DNA of 64,000 bases from Ricinus communis. Taxonomy: Eukaryota > Streptophyta > Magnoliopsida > Malpighiales > Euphorbiaceae. Below are positions 38,046 through 50,666 of this stretch, piece after piece. Made by a program: the position numbers and the translations under genes. The stretch lies in the NCBI RefSeq assembly GCF_019578655.1, contig NC_063259.1, positions 26,957,277 to 27,021,276 of the forward strand, in the 5' to 3' direction. Positions within the stretch are counted from its first letter, which is position 1, and each line of letters begins with the position of its first letter. Below the pieces are notes generated by a model. That model was not told the origin of the DNA, ran no database searches, and saw nothing but the letters and a program-made list of their open reading frames with translations.

Positions 38046-41000
38046 TCATTTACTCATTCTACCTTGAGACCATCCTAGCCCAGCGCTCCCCATGTTTCCG
38101 ACTGCTTGTATAGGTATGATCAGGCCCTTTCTTGTCTTGCCTAATGCCTCCCCCTGCATATATGGTAAACGAGGTAAAGGTAGCTTAAGCAAACCAGACC
38201 ATGCTCTATGTATGCTATCAGATTTGAGAATAAGCAGTTACCCACTTCAGGGATGAATACTAATATGTTGATACAATTTACTTGAAAAGGGTTTTGTAAC
38301 TTTTGAGGTGTCAAACTAGACACGTTACAAGTACGATGAAATTTATATATGTTACAGGGCCAAGTGGTTAGTCCACCTAGTATTTGAGTGTAGGTTTTGT
38401 ATTTTAATTTTGTTAAGTCCAATTCCATGTCATAGATAGCCCGAGTATATTCCTGTTTAGTCATCAAATGTTATAGAATTTACCTCCTTCCAGCCCATAT
38501 TTTCAAGTATTTTTCTCGCATAACTACCAGCTCCAAGTGACATGTTCAAGGCTTTAGCTGCAGCCTCCTCTGTAGAAGTGGAAACAGGAGACGTGCCAAA
38601 TACATCCTCAACTAATGAACTCTTTTCTCCGGGACCCACACCAAAACTGCCGTGCAAGGTCCTTCTCTCGGCAGCTCTATCTCTATATTCATAGATTCTT
38701 TGCTGCGAATGAGCCAAGCAACAAGTTATAATTGTAACAAAGAAGATTGCAACCAAGATACACATAATCCACATTTATATACTAAAAGAAAAGTGTATAG
38801 GATATGATACTATCAAAAGCTCTAAAGCTACATTACGTCTCTGAACATCTATGAGAATACTAGCAGTAGGTGTTTCCCAGTGACAGGTATCAGACACCAA
38901 AAGGGATAGCGTCGAGTCAATCTTAGCAATCCTGCTCAGTCTTTAAAATCACAACCGTCTTCCTTAGAATTTGAAAGCCAAAAGGGCTGGCATTCAACTA
39001 GAGAAGTTCCAAGTGGCAGTGAACTGAGTTAAAATATTTGGGTGTAAAATCTTCATACCAGAATATTTTCTGAGTGATTCTCGTAGCATTTTATATCCTT
39101 TCTAGAATGCACTCGAACATAAAAATAAGGAACAGGTAGCAATTCAATTCCAATCTTACCTTTTTGGTTCTAGAGAGTTGATTGGTTAACATAGACCAGC
39201 CCTTCTCATTGTCTTCATCAGCCAATTTTGGTTCTCTCTTCCCATAAAATTTGGTTGTGGAAATAGCTTGACCATTTGTTGATAATTCTGGGAAACCCCA
39301 GTCTATTGTTGGGTTGGAAGAATCATAACTAGATAAGGAAGCCAAGTATCTAGCACTTGGAGTATGCAACTTATATACTAGACCTGAAACGTAAAGAAAT
39401 TTAAGAAGCCCCATAAGTTTCTGCTTGGTGCGGTATATGGATAAACAAATGAATCTCTTCTTTTGCCACTGCCTCCACAAGCACAGTAAGAATATAGGCC
39501 AGCGAATATCAATTTTGCATATAACATGCATTGATCATGGCACTGCACCAAATGAGTCAAACTCGAACCTGTTCTAACTCGTACCAGATCAAGATGTGCT
39601 TCACATATAGGAGCAGTTCTGAAAAGTCCACTAGAAGGCATAGATGGATGAAGCTTAGCAGATCTTTTCACCAGCCGTCCAACGAGTCTGGTTGTGTGAT
39701 CTTTTCCATCTTTTCTGGAACCTGTGACCATTGCCCAGTCCCACAAATCCACAGCATGGAAATCTTCCAGTGGCTGTTCCCCAGAATAAACTACTTGGCC
39801 ATACTGAGCTTGCCAATTTTCTTCATCCTTACAAGCATCTGCAAGCAAACAGCTTGTAAGTTGCACCTCCTGGTCTACATCAACCAACAAAGTGAAATTG
39901 GTGAACTACCATAACAAGAGCATTTCTACAGTTCTCTCTTTCATGAACAAATTGTGAACAGGGAAGCAGGTGGCTTGCTTGCACTGGTAAATTAGCAGTG
40001 CTCAACGAATGTATCTATAAGTACTTTCTTACAACTTGATAGAACAGAGTGAAATCTAAAATATTGAGAAGTCTTTAGACAGAGGGAAGAGTGAAAATTG
40101 GTCATGTCCATCAAATAAATATAGAACATCCCCCTAACAGGCAATACCTTCATTGCTGATACTTTCACATCCACTTGTTAAGGTAGGATGGTGTTCTGAC
40201 ATCCAATCACCATCTTCCAACATCTGAGTATCATCGTGTGATGCACCTGAACAAGACAACCATTTTCTGGTCAAAACACAGACTTTCAACCAAAATGCAA
40301 AACTCTAATGAGTGTGACAAATAATTATCTCAAAAGGTAAAGCTATCCTCACCATCAACATCTGAAGACATTTTTGAAACATCAGCATCATCAACACTTT
40401 GTTTATATCCAGACAGATAAAGATTGATAAGGGTTTCTTCTAACCTTAATTGAGAAAAGACAATGTTAGGAGACTCGTAATGGAGCAATACTAAATGTAA
40501 AGAACAAGGGTCAGTGGAAGTGGATATAAAAACATCCAAATATATTGTTAGAGTATACAAATAAGTGACAGATGTAGCATACCACTCTGATGGTGGAGGT
40601 GGAATTTCAGCTTCTTGGTTGGGACTACATTCTGGATATCATGTTAAAAGAGCTGAAAAACATTAGTGACTGAAAAATGAAAAACAAATAAATGTATTTC
40701 CCATAAAGTGTTTTCAAATAGGTGAAAGAAATAAGCAAGTTTACAGGGTAGAATCCCTGAACCAAACCATCTGGCTCAGATGTTCAGATACAAACTTACA
40801 GTAGCCATCATCTTACAGAACACAAAAAGTAATCTACCTGGTACTTATAAACTTTTAGGCCATAGATATATTGAAGTAATGATTTCTGTCCTGCCTATAA
40901 CCTAATAAGCTATTTTCTCAAGTGTAAACAATATATTTTGTTAGTGAAGCAACAAAACCTATCAGCATTTCTATGCATACAAAGCTGCTCACCAGGAGTA

Positions 41001-41758
41001 CTTGCAACAGGAACAATCCCGCTGCATGGGTAAACATCAGATAGATCTGCTGGCCGTGAAGAAATATTCTCCTCCCTATTGCAACAGAGCTGTGTAGATG
41101 ACTCCTCTTGAACATGATTATCAGAAGCAGTTTCTGGGCAACTATCTGATTCACACACATTAACCTGGATTTTAAGAAGAAAATAAAGAAGGTAAACAAT
41201 AATAGCAAAAGATAATCGAAGAATAGCACTAGGAGAACAGAATCTTTGGCAGTAAATAAACCAAAATAACCTGGAATGATACCTTACTATATTCTAGGAG
41301 TACGTAACTTCCATTCTCAAACTTGTAATAAAGTCCATCTCTACTACTAAAATACCAACCAGCACTAGGGTCATGATAAAATCCACTGCTGCATAAAATT
41401 GAAAGAAGCAGAACGCTCTATCAATAAAGAAATCAACAAAAAGCAAGAAATAATAGTTTGGAAATTTTGCACAAGCTAAAAGTAGAGATAAAGAACCACA
41501 GTTCCACAAATTCCACGAACATAAGATTTTAAATGAACAATAATACAAAAGGGTTTTCATGCAATTGGGACAACGATGGTACTTATGCAGTAAAATTGGG
41601 ATAGTCCAACAAACTTTTATCTATAAAGAAGCATAATCACTATTTAAATAAAATGAATTATACCTGGCGTGGAAGTAGAGCTGTGTTGAATCATCCCATA
41701 CAAAAGAACAATTGTTTCCTCCTGTTTCTTGTAATTCGGTTTCTTTGCCTCCTTCCAT
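38046..41758 (-). CDS. OCRE and G-patch (D111) domain protein
   Basis: Probable nuclear RNA-processing factor. Ten exons (minus): 41758-41664, 41388-41283, 41164-40993, 40631-40583, 40444-40353, 40246-40148, 39874-39569, 39383-39160, 38702-38484 and 38153-38046. All are in phase, giving 489 residues. Near the N-terminus an OCRE-like aromatic array reads DDSTQLYFHA, SGFYHDPSAGWYFSS and DGLYYKFENGSYVLL (about 22-65). The middle is acidic and then has a conserved plant block (WQAQYGQVVYSGE, DLWDWAMV, LVGRLVKRSAKLHPSMP, YKLHTPSARYLASL, DWGFPEL). The C-terminus is a G-patch (about 437-482): ARKILENMGWKEGEALGKTR, then GSAGLGW. It resembles Arabidopsis D111/G-patch proteins, and the OCRE plus G-patch combination is shared with AGGF1 and RBM5/10-type splicing factors. 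No FHA domain was recognised. G-patches usually activate DEAH helicases; the partner is not known here. Confidence 0.88.
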
Positions 41759-43253
41759 GTCCTCTTTTTGTGCAGAAGAATTTTATTTTTAGCAGACAAT
41801 CAAACTACTGGTTTAAATTGGGCTGATTAAATTTCATTAGATTTTGATCCCAATCTCGGCTTTTCAGATATTTCTACAGCCCAATATGCTACTTCTTGAT
41901 CCACTATTTAACAATGAAAATTTCTATAGCCCAATATGCTACTTCTTTATCCACTATTTAATAATGACTTAAAGATTATTATCATATTATTATTTTTGAT
42001 GATATAAAGATAACAATAATTATTATTATAAACTCAAAAGTAACTAGGAAGTCTGCACTCCAGTCGAGTCAAACTTTTGTTGTGAACTCCATGCGATTGA
42101 GAGCTTCAATAAATTATTCTTTTCATTTATTAAAATCTATAGGAGAAAATTGAATTAAGAGTAGACAATTATACAAAAGAGAAAAAGCTAGAGCAAGGAT
42201 TAAACAATTATTCTAAATGAGAGAAGTCATGAAATTCAGCGAATTTGTTAGATTCATATATATGTATTTTTCCAATTGTAATTCCATACCAAGCGTGAGA
42301 TGCTGGATTATTCACAGTAATGGAAATATGTAGTTAATACGATAGGTACAGCATCTAAACTGCAAAAGCCACTATGAATAATGGAGTTCTTTCTATTTCT
42401 GAAATCTTACATCACCCATCAAGAGATGATTGAATTTATTCGTAGCCACCGCCAATCCGTCCTATGCACCCTGCTAGGTGTCATCTCCTCGTCTGTGGAC
42501 GTGGCTCTCTCGCGTGCCATCTCTTCTTGTGATTCGTCAATGCTTCTGTTGAGAGTGAGAATCAATGAATTGATAAAGAAAAGTTTCAAATTCAGATCAG
42601 TGGCTTGCAGGATTCATGGATGGAGTAGGTGTTGAGGTTCGTTATGTAAGCAAATGGCCACAACTCAGGTTCCCTGGCCCAATTCTTTAACATTGTCCGT
42701 AGTTGACTAGTTTTCAGTGTGTCAAAAGAAAGGGCATTCAAGAATGAGAAGCTCCTTATTTCAATTCAAAGTGATAATGTATTAGCTACTGCAATTGCAA
42801 GTGAAGCCTGTTTTTGCCCATTTTCAGTTTCATTCCTCTGAGCAAATTATCAGATAATCAAGTTCAATTAGAATTTCAGTTAGACATTCCAAGGTAAAAA
42901 GAAAAAAAAAATCTTCAAATCTAAATTATATACTTTAGCAATTTGGAATCTCTCTAACGATACATATATTCTTTTGCTTATTTAATTATCTTACAAGAAA
43001 TTCTAGCTGTCAAGAGAAAAGAGATTATATGCAGAAAAATAAGTCGAAATTTAGTGGTCTAATTGATGAATGCCACATAACAATCTCTGTTTGTTTTTGT
43101 TTTTGTTCAGAATTCGTGGCACAAAATTTACACATGCTGCGTGTAAGTTTATTCTAACCTCCACCTCTCCACTGTCTTCTCAACTTAGTAATGCCTCGGC
43201 CACAACGCTTCTCTCTCTTTCAACCGCATTAGCATAGCACAAGAGCATTCTCC
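41759..43253. other. Divergent intergenic (promoter) region
   Basis: Separates the divergent G-patch and raffinose synthase genes and should contain both promoters. It holds a 50 bp tandem duplication (listed). An 84-codon frame at 42381-42635 starts with ATG but has no domain signal and I do not call it. Confidence 0.6.
41871..41970. repeat. 50 bp tandem duplication, two copies
   Basis: Two adjacent 50 bp units begin TTTCTACAGC and TTTCTATAGC and share CCAATATGCTACTTCTT and CCACTATTTA at an exact 50 bp offset. Only a few substitutions separate them, so the duplication is recent. It lies about 110 bp upstream of the G-patch start codon, inside the likely promoter or 5' leader. Confidence 0.9.
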
Positions 43254-45972
43254 ATGGCACCAACCCGAAGCAAAGATAGCACACAAGCAATGGGACTTTC
43301 TGACGGGGAATTATCACTCACATTTGAAAAATCAACCTTTCTTGTCAACAACTACCCGATTCTCAAACAAGTCCCTAACAACATTGTTGTTACATCATCA
43401 CCTTCCATTTCTGCCGGAGATACCAAAAACACAACAGGCTGCTTCTTGGGTTTTGATGCGGCTGAGCCTAACAGTCGGCATGTTGCACCTATTGGCGAAC
43501 TTACTGGCATAAGGTTCATGAGTATATTTAGGTTCAAACCGTGGTGGAGCACTCACTGGATTGGCCAAAATGGAAAAGATGTGGAGGTCGAGACCCAGAT
43601 GATGATTTTGGACAAAAACCATTCTGGTCGGCCTTATGTTCTTCTACTCCCACTTATTGAAGGGTCCTTCAGGTCTTCACTTCAGGCTGGGGTTGATAAC
43701 TACGTAGATATCTGTGTAGAAAGTGGATCTAGTCAGGTGTGTGAATCTAGGTTTAGAACTTTTTTATATATGCATGTCGGCTATGATCCATATAGGCTTG
43801 TTAGGGATGCCATGAAAGTGGTTAGAGTCCACTTGGGTAGTTTTAGGCTTTTGGAAGAGAAAACACCGCCAAGTATTCTGGACAAATTTGGTTGGTGCAC
43901 TTGGGATGCAGTTTACCGTGAGGTCGATCCTAAATCTGTAAGAGATGGGGTGAAGGGACTAGCAGAAGGAGGGTGCCCTCCACAGTGGGTACTTATTGAT
44001 GATGGTTGGCAATCTATATGCCATGATGACCAAGATCCAATTCTTGATACAGAAGGCATGGATAGAATGGTTGCTGGAACCACTGGCGCGAATGAGAGTC
44101 CTAGATTGAAAACTTTTGAGTTCAATTATAAATTTAGAGACTATGAGAGTCCTAGGGTGCCCTCTAATAAGGGTATGGGTGCTTTTATTAGGGATCTCAA
44201 AGAGGAATTTAGGACTGTGGATAATGTATATGTTTGGCATGCATTGCTTGGATATTGGGGCGGGGTTAGACCCAATGCGCCAGGCATGCCTGAGTCTAAT
44301 GTCGTTGTTCCTAGATTATCACAAGGCTTGAAGAAGTCGATGGATGATTTGGCTGTGAACAACATACTGACGTGTGGACTTGGTTTTGTCCCACCGGAGC
44401 TGGCTTATAGGCTATACGATGGGCTTCACTCTCATCTTGTATCCGAAGGGATTGATGGTGTCAAGATTGATGCAATTCATGTAAGCTAGATGTCTATTCT
44501 TGTGCTTACAAAAATTTTGATTAGTCAATTCTTGAATGACAAATATTTTTGATTGAGCATAATTTTGGTGCAGTTGCTAGAGATGATATCAGAGGATAAT
44601 GGGGGGCGAGTGGAAATTGCCAGAGCTTATTACAAGGCACTGAGTGATTCTGTGAGGAGATATTTCAATGGAAATGGTGTTGTTGCTAGCATGGAGCAAG
44701 GCAATGACTTCATGTTCCTAGGAACCGAGGTCATATCCCTTGGGCGTGCTGGTAAGCGTCTTGTCTTGAAACTCCTGATATTATCAATACAACGCACAAC
44801 TTCTCACGTCCATGTAGGATTTACTTGGCATTTCCTATGTTCTTATGCTATTTCGTTTAAAACTTAGAGCGTAAAGGAAATACTTTCTTATGCATCGAGT
44901 GTCCTAAACATTTCCTCGACAGGCATAGCGGTCTTCTTCTAACAATAATGCACATATTGTAGGGGATGATTTTTGGGTCACTGACCCTGCAGGGGACCCA
45001 CGTGGGTCATTTTGGCTACAAGGGTGTCATATGGTGCACTGTGCCTATAATAGCCTGTGGCTAGCCAATTTCATATACCCAGATTGGGACATGTTTCAAA
45101 CTACTCACCCTTTAGCAGAATTTCATGCTGCATCAAGGGCCATTTCTGGAGGACCAATTTATATAAGCGACCGTATAGGAGAACACAACTTCAAGCTGCT
45201 AAAGAGGCTGATGTTGCCGGATGGTTCCATCCTACGTTGCCAATCTTATGCACTTCCTACTAGAGATTGCCTATTTGATGACCCTTTACACGATGGAAAA
45301 ACAATGCTTAAGATTTGGAACCTCAACAGAGTAAGCTACTAATAAAAATGTTTTTCTAATTTGAATATATTATCTCTAATTTGATCTTTCTATTTGGTTT
45401 GTTCTCAGTATACAGGAATGCTTGGACTGTTTAATTGTCAAGGAGGAGGATGGTGCTGTATTTCAAGAAGACACAAAGGTGAACCCAAGTTTTCAAATAG
45501 GTTAGACTGTTTGGCAAGTCCCAAAGATATTGAATGGAAAAATGGAAATGTCAACCCAGTTCCTCAGATACAAGGAGATACCACATTTGCCGTGTACTCA
45601 TTCCTGGAAGAGAAGCTGAAGCTGATGAAGCTAACAGAAAGATTAGAGTTCTCACTCGAGCCATTTACTTATGAACTACTTACAGTTTCTCCAGTGCACT
45701 TCTTGACAGGGAAATTAATAAAATTTGCTCCAATTGGATTAGTGAATATGCTGAATTCTGGTGGTGCAATTCAGAGCCTGGACTATGAGGAGAGTGAAAG
45801 TCGGGTTAAGATTGAAGTGAAGGGGAGTGGGGAAATGAGAATGTTTGCGTCAGAAGAGCCAAGAACATGCAGGATCGATGGCGCAGGTGTGGAGTTCTGT
45901 TATGATGATTATATGATCAGCATTCAAGTGCCCTGGCCGCCTGGATTTTCTTTAATTGAATACTTGTTCTGA
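43254..45972 (+). CDS. Raffinose synthase (galactinol-sucrose galactosyltransferase), GH36
   Basis: Transfers galactose from galactinol to sucrose to make raffinose in the cytosol; raffinose accumulates in seeds and under drought, cold and heat. Exons 43254-44480, 44574-44751, 44963-45330 and 45409-45972 give 778 residues, close to Arabidopsis RS5. Motifs: FGWCTWDA, VLIDDGWQSI (D249-D250), the retaining-GH36 nucleophile segment GVKIDAIH (D406), the predicted acid/base Asp in ISGGPIYISD (D538), and HMVHCAYNSLW, TMLKIWNLN and FNCQGGGWC. The interval between DDGWQSI and the MGAFIRDLK block is short, without the ~80-residue insert of stachyose synthases, which favours raffinose synthase. One local oddity: the motif usually ASMEHCNDF in RS5-type enzymes reads ASMEQGNDF here. 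Intact ORF; the ATG at 43254 begins MAPTRSKD and no upstream in-frame Met was needed. Confidence 0.94.
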
Positions 45973-46665
45973 ATTGGAGTATAACTATCTTCAGAATTTC
46001 TTTCTTGCCTTTTAAGTAGTGATAATAAATAGTGGGATTAGAGTAATATCTCGAATAAAAAGAATCCCTTCAATCTCACAAGCAGCAGGTTATAATGTGT
46101 TTTGTAAGGCATATTTATGCACTAATATATTTTCTATGCATATTCCTATTTTTCCCTACTCATGTTAAACATATCAAAATATTTTAATTGAACACAAAAG
46201 AAAATTCACAAAATAGTAAGTTAATTCCCAATTTGAATAATTATTTAATTGAAATTTGCCTATATGTAACTCTAACCCTCAATATGATAAAATGTTGAAT
46301 GGTTTTATTTTTTCTTTCAGAGGTAAATATCAAATCTTGAAAATTCAAACTTCTTCTTTTGGTCCATAACAAAAAAAATTTAATTATGTGGAAATTCAAT
46401 AAAATTAAAAGCTATAAAAAAGAATTAAGACAGCGCATAATATTCATTTAGCATTTATTTCTTTTCTAGAATCTTTTGTAAGGAATAACCTCTTGTTAAA
46501 CGGAGATACGGAGCGCCGTTTCAAATCCTATAGCTGGTAAATAGACACGGAAGAAAGGAACAAAGCGGAGTCGGAGATGAAATGATCCTTTCGAAAGCCA
46601 AAACAAACCTTTATTGATCTCTGAGTACTGAGAGTAAATAAAGATTCTTTAAATTGCAAAGATAG
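45973..46665. other. Intergenic between raffinose synthase and FLOE-like gene
   Basis: AT-rich. It contains the raffinose synthase 3' UTR and the upstream region of the next gene. A long downstream promoter is not possible here: only about 0.7 kb separates stop and next ATG. Nothing else recognised. Confidence 0.6.
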
Positions 46666-49600
46666 ATGAATTCTTTGAGCTACATGGATAAGCAAATCAC
46701 TGAATTTCCCAATTCTCAAAAACCAACTTTCTTTAACGATGACGATGATAAAGAAACAGAGGAAAATGATGATCAAGATCATAGCTTTCACTTCCACCCA
46801 TTTCACTCTTTACAGTCCTCTACCAAAGCTCTAGATGGGATACACCTCAGGGTATCCTTTCTCTTTCTTTCTCACTTATTTTTTTTACTTTTTTACCTTT
46901 TTGTTTTTGTGTATTAGGTGTTTGGTTGCCAAGGAGAACTTGGAACTTTTAAGAACCTAAGATTTGGGTGTTCGAAACTTTTTCTAGTAATATCCACTTG
47001 AAAGGATATAACCTTTTTACTACTCGAGTTTGCCAGATGGAAACTTTGCTATCTTGCTTCTAGTTTGAATTCAGGTTTTGGGTTACAGAGTTTTAAATCT
47101 GATACAAGTGGATCAACTTAGCTGAAGTTGTTGTTTTCTAACTTATTAGCTAATAATGCCATGTTTCTAGAAGCAAATGATTCTCTTCTTAAATTTTGCG
47201 ATTTTTGCTTTTGTTGGTTACTATAACTAAGCAAACGTCGGGCGCTCAATTTGATCAATTTGCAAAGTGATAATTTATCTATTGGAACTATGTTTACTAA
47301 CCAGTTAGCGTGATAAACATATGGTGTTAGATTTTCTGGATGTGTATGTTGCAATTATGTCCGCTCATCAGTCAACACAAAAGACATTTACTGTCTTGGA
47401 TGTTCTGGATGTTGCTTGATATACTAAATTGTTTCAAGTCTTGGTTGGCTAATAATATACAGGGTTGGAGTTCAATGGACCATATTGCTTCTAATAAATT
47501 ATCTGATAACGAAGTTGGGACTTCCAGCAACGCAGAATTGATTTCCAGGATTGATCAAAAGTTGAAAGAACATATAGATATTTTGCTACATTCAGTGGAG
47601 TATCTAAGTGCACGAGTATCTCAGATGGAAACTAGAGTGCGCCAAGTAGAAATTTCCTTTGATGGTTTGAAGGAATCAATTGAATTTAACCATGGAAAAA
47701 CTGATGGAAAGCTATGGGAACTAGAGAATATTCTAACAGAGGTATGTGGTCATTGCTTAAATTATAGCTTGTTTTGGGCTTCATCTTCTAGTAACTGTTG
47801 GAATGTGTATTTCTACTAAATAAGGAAAATTCCTTGTTTTTATTTGGAAGTTAGGGATTGTTAAACTGGGAATTCGGGATGGAATTAGGGGGGGTTTCAG
47901 AATTTGTAGGTTGGATCGGGGATTGATTGATTATGCATCAGGGTAAATGAATCAGGTTGTAGGTCCTTCTGGAAGCAGAAAAGCTTTGTTATTGAAGGGA
48001 AAAGCCTAGATATGTTGTGGAGTTGAGACTTTCATGTGTCTAACTCAGAGTTTGAATATTGAGTTTAGTTGGATGGTTTAGATGCTATCTACGCACAGTG
48101 TAGAGTTGAACTCTGCTACTACATCAAGAATGTTTGCAGAACATATAATAGTTCTTAGGAAAGGTTTCTAGTGAAAAGGGCAATTGCATAACTTCTATAC
48201 AACATAAAATTAGTTGAATAGCATTGCTATACCTTTTTCTAAACTGATCAACCTAACAAAAGCTTGGTGCTGACTACTGATAATTCTACGATAGCACGAC
48301 TGTTGAATAGCTATGTAATAGATAAAAGACCTAACTTATTGTAAAAAAGAATCTTCTGTTAAGTTGCATTTGTAAGATCTTAATTCTGAGTTCTAGAAGT
48401 CTTTGACCTCCTAGTCTGAGTGAAACCCTGTATGAAGCCTTCATTTTATAGATGTGTGCTCATAAAAATTTCAAATTCTTATAATTGACTCCTAGGAGTT
48501 TGCAGCATGAGAAAGGATTGAATGGCGTGTGCACATATAAGGTTGTGAGACCATGTAGAGCTATTCCAGTAACACCATTAGTTTTGCCCCCTACTATTAT
48601 TTAGGAAGTAGAGTTGAAGTAGGATAGAATTGCTTAGCTCTTCAATTCAAATCTTATGCTAGGGTATGAGGTTAATGGATCTCCCAGCAGCCAAGGGTAG
48701 AAAACAGATTTAATTGTTACCCTTTGTATCATTTGTAATTGGAGGGGGATAAATCATTTAGGATCTGAACTTGAGGGCCAACTCTTGGTGCAAAAGGTGG
48801 ATTACAATAAGGAAATCCGGCAACAAAAACTTGTCAAGGTAGCTTGGACATGCTGGATTCTTTCTCCAGTTATATTTTTTGTTCTCTTCCAAAATCCCCT
48901 AGTTTATACTCTTAAATGAGTTCAGATATTAGCTGGTGCAATCTACATTTGGGGTGTACGTGCATCCCCAACAAACTGGCTGTCTTTAGCCATGGTCAAG
49001 GAGCTATGTTTCTTTCAACCCTTAATAAATCCAGAAGAAAAGGCAAACAACTCCTAATCTTGGTGATAAAAAAAATTGAGTGCTTTAAATACATGCCTGG
49101 TTGAAAGCTGATATCAGGTTATAGTGTAAAAGCTTGGAAATTTTCTGTTCAAACAGTCTTTAAGATCAGATGAAATTTTTGTTGCATATGCTAGACAAGA
49201 GAAGGGATTGTAGTACCGATGTCGCATCAAATTATCAAATGGTAAATGTGATTTGTAAGTTTCTTGCAGGTTCATGGTGGTATCAAAGATTTGAGGGATA
49301 AACAAGAGATATCAGAGGCTCAAGTTCAGATGGCAAAGCTTCAAGTATGCAAGGATGCCCAACAACTGGAAAAGCAAAATAGCATTGTTCAACTGAGTTC
49401 ACATACAGAAGCATCATCATCAGTTTCTCAGCAATCCAACCAACCACTGGCAATTCCAGTTGTTTGTCCACAACTCGCTCTTGCTTTCTCTTCTAGTATG
49501 TCAAACATGCCTCTGCAAAATCATTGTCCAACAACACCTGCAGCCCCACGGCTTGCCACACCTTCAGCTTCTCACCTGCACATTGTTGCAGCAACAGCAC

Positions 49601-50394
49601 CACAGGTTCCTACTCAGTTACCCCAGAACGCCATTCCCTCTGTTTCTCAGCAAGAACCTTACTACCAACTGCCAATTTCAACTCCAGGAACCAGTCATCA
49701 ACAATATGTGCCTCCAACTCAGCAGTCACAGCAATCACTTCATCTTCATCAGCCTTATCAACCACCACCTCATCTTCCTTTAAACTCACATCCACCTCAG
49801 TTGCATCAAGTGCGCCTACCCATCACAGTTGTTGATCCTCGAGTCAACAGCTATCATCCTGAGGAACTTCCTTATGCCCCATCTCATGGCATACAGAAAC
49901 CCTCTCAGTTGCATGACAGGCCTCACCCTCCCCAAGTTTTCGATGTTGGTTCTACTCATCGAACACATGGTTGTCAACCCTCAAACTTCTTTGATTCAGA
50001 ATCTGCTTCTGCAAATCTGAGAGGACAGGGGCTACAACCACGAGGATATGATAATACTGGGGATTATTATTATATGCCTACTCACAGTGGCACTTCAACT
50101 TTGAAACCCTTGCAACCATCATTATCTCCTCCAGTCACCACTGATGATCTAAATTACTCAAGATTACCAACTGCCCGCACATTACCTCATGCTATTCCAA
50201 CGGCTTCTGCTGTAGACGGTGGATCAAGCTCTGGAGGGAGTGGAAACAGGGTACCTGTTGATGACGTTGTTGATAAGGTTGTTGGTATGGGATTCCGTAG
50301 GGACACAGTCAGAGCAACAGTGAAAAAACTGACAGAGAATGGACAGTCAGTCGACCTGAATGTCGTGCTGGATAAGCTGATGAACAATGGGTAA
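46666..50394 (+). CDS. FLOE-type DUF1421 protein (prion-like, coiled coil, QPS-rich)
   Basis: Exons 46666-46851, 47463-47741 and 49270-50394 (all phase 0; intron 2 is 1.5 kb) give 529 residues. N-terminus MNSLSYMDKQITEF, then an acidic low-complexity stretch (FNDDDDKETEENDDQD). A coiled coil follows at about 75-175 (LISRIDQKLKEHIDILLHSV, VSQMETRVRQVEISFDGLKE), then a long Gln/Pro/Ser/His-rich disordered region (about 185-470). The C-terminal DUF1421, which is UBA-like, reads VPVDDVVDKVVGMGFRRD and LTENGQSVDLNVVLDKLM. This order (acidic or D/S-rich, coiled-coil nucleation, QPS-rich, DUF1421) is that of Arabidopsis FLOE1-3. FLOE1 is a hydration-dependent condensate protein that tunes germination under water limitation. 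From the C-terminus this copy seems nearer the FLOE2/3 branch. Function by homology only. Confidence 0.86.
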
Positions 50395-50628
50395 CCCCAG
50401 AATTCTTGGTTGGCATTGAAGCGTTGTGCTGCTATCAAATGTTGTGTTTGATATTGTTCTTTAAGGCTATATTGAGAGGTTTACACCGTATCTTTTTAGT
50501 TGTTTGGTAAGTTGGAAAATGTAACTGGCACAGATATTTGATTGTCGATTGTGAATGTGCATATCTTAGTTGCCGTTCCTGTGCATATCTTTCTTTGCAT
50601 TCTGAAATGCATCATCTCTTGGTCAAGT

Positions 50629-50631
<3 letters not shown>

Positions 50632-50665
<34 letters not shown>
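50632..50665. repeat. T34 homopolymer run
   Basis: 34 consecutive T about 240 bp past the FLOE-like stop codon. It could be the reversed poly(A) tail of an old retroposed copy, but no body of such an element was recognised. Length may be unreliable in assemblies. Confidence 0.9.

Positions 50666-50666
<1 letters not shown>

Noticed and set aside
42381..42635. 84-codon ATG frame upstream of raffinose synthase
   Set aside because: Has an ATG but no family signal and sits in a promoter region. A uORF-like or chance frame is more likely; kept out of the gene list.
44570..44580. Stachyose synthase as an alternative name for the GH36 gene
   Set aside because: The protein is 778 residues and lacks the ~80-residue insertion typical of stachyose synthases.
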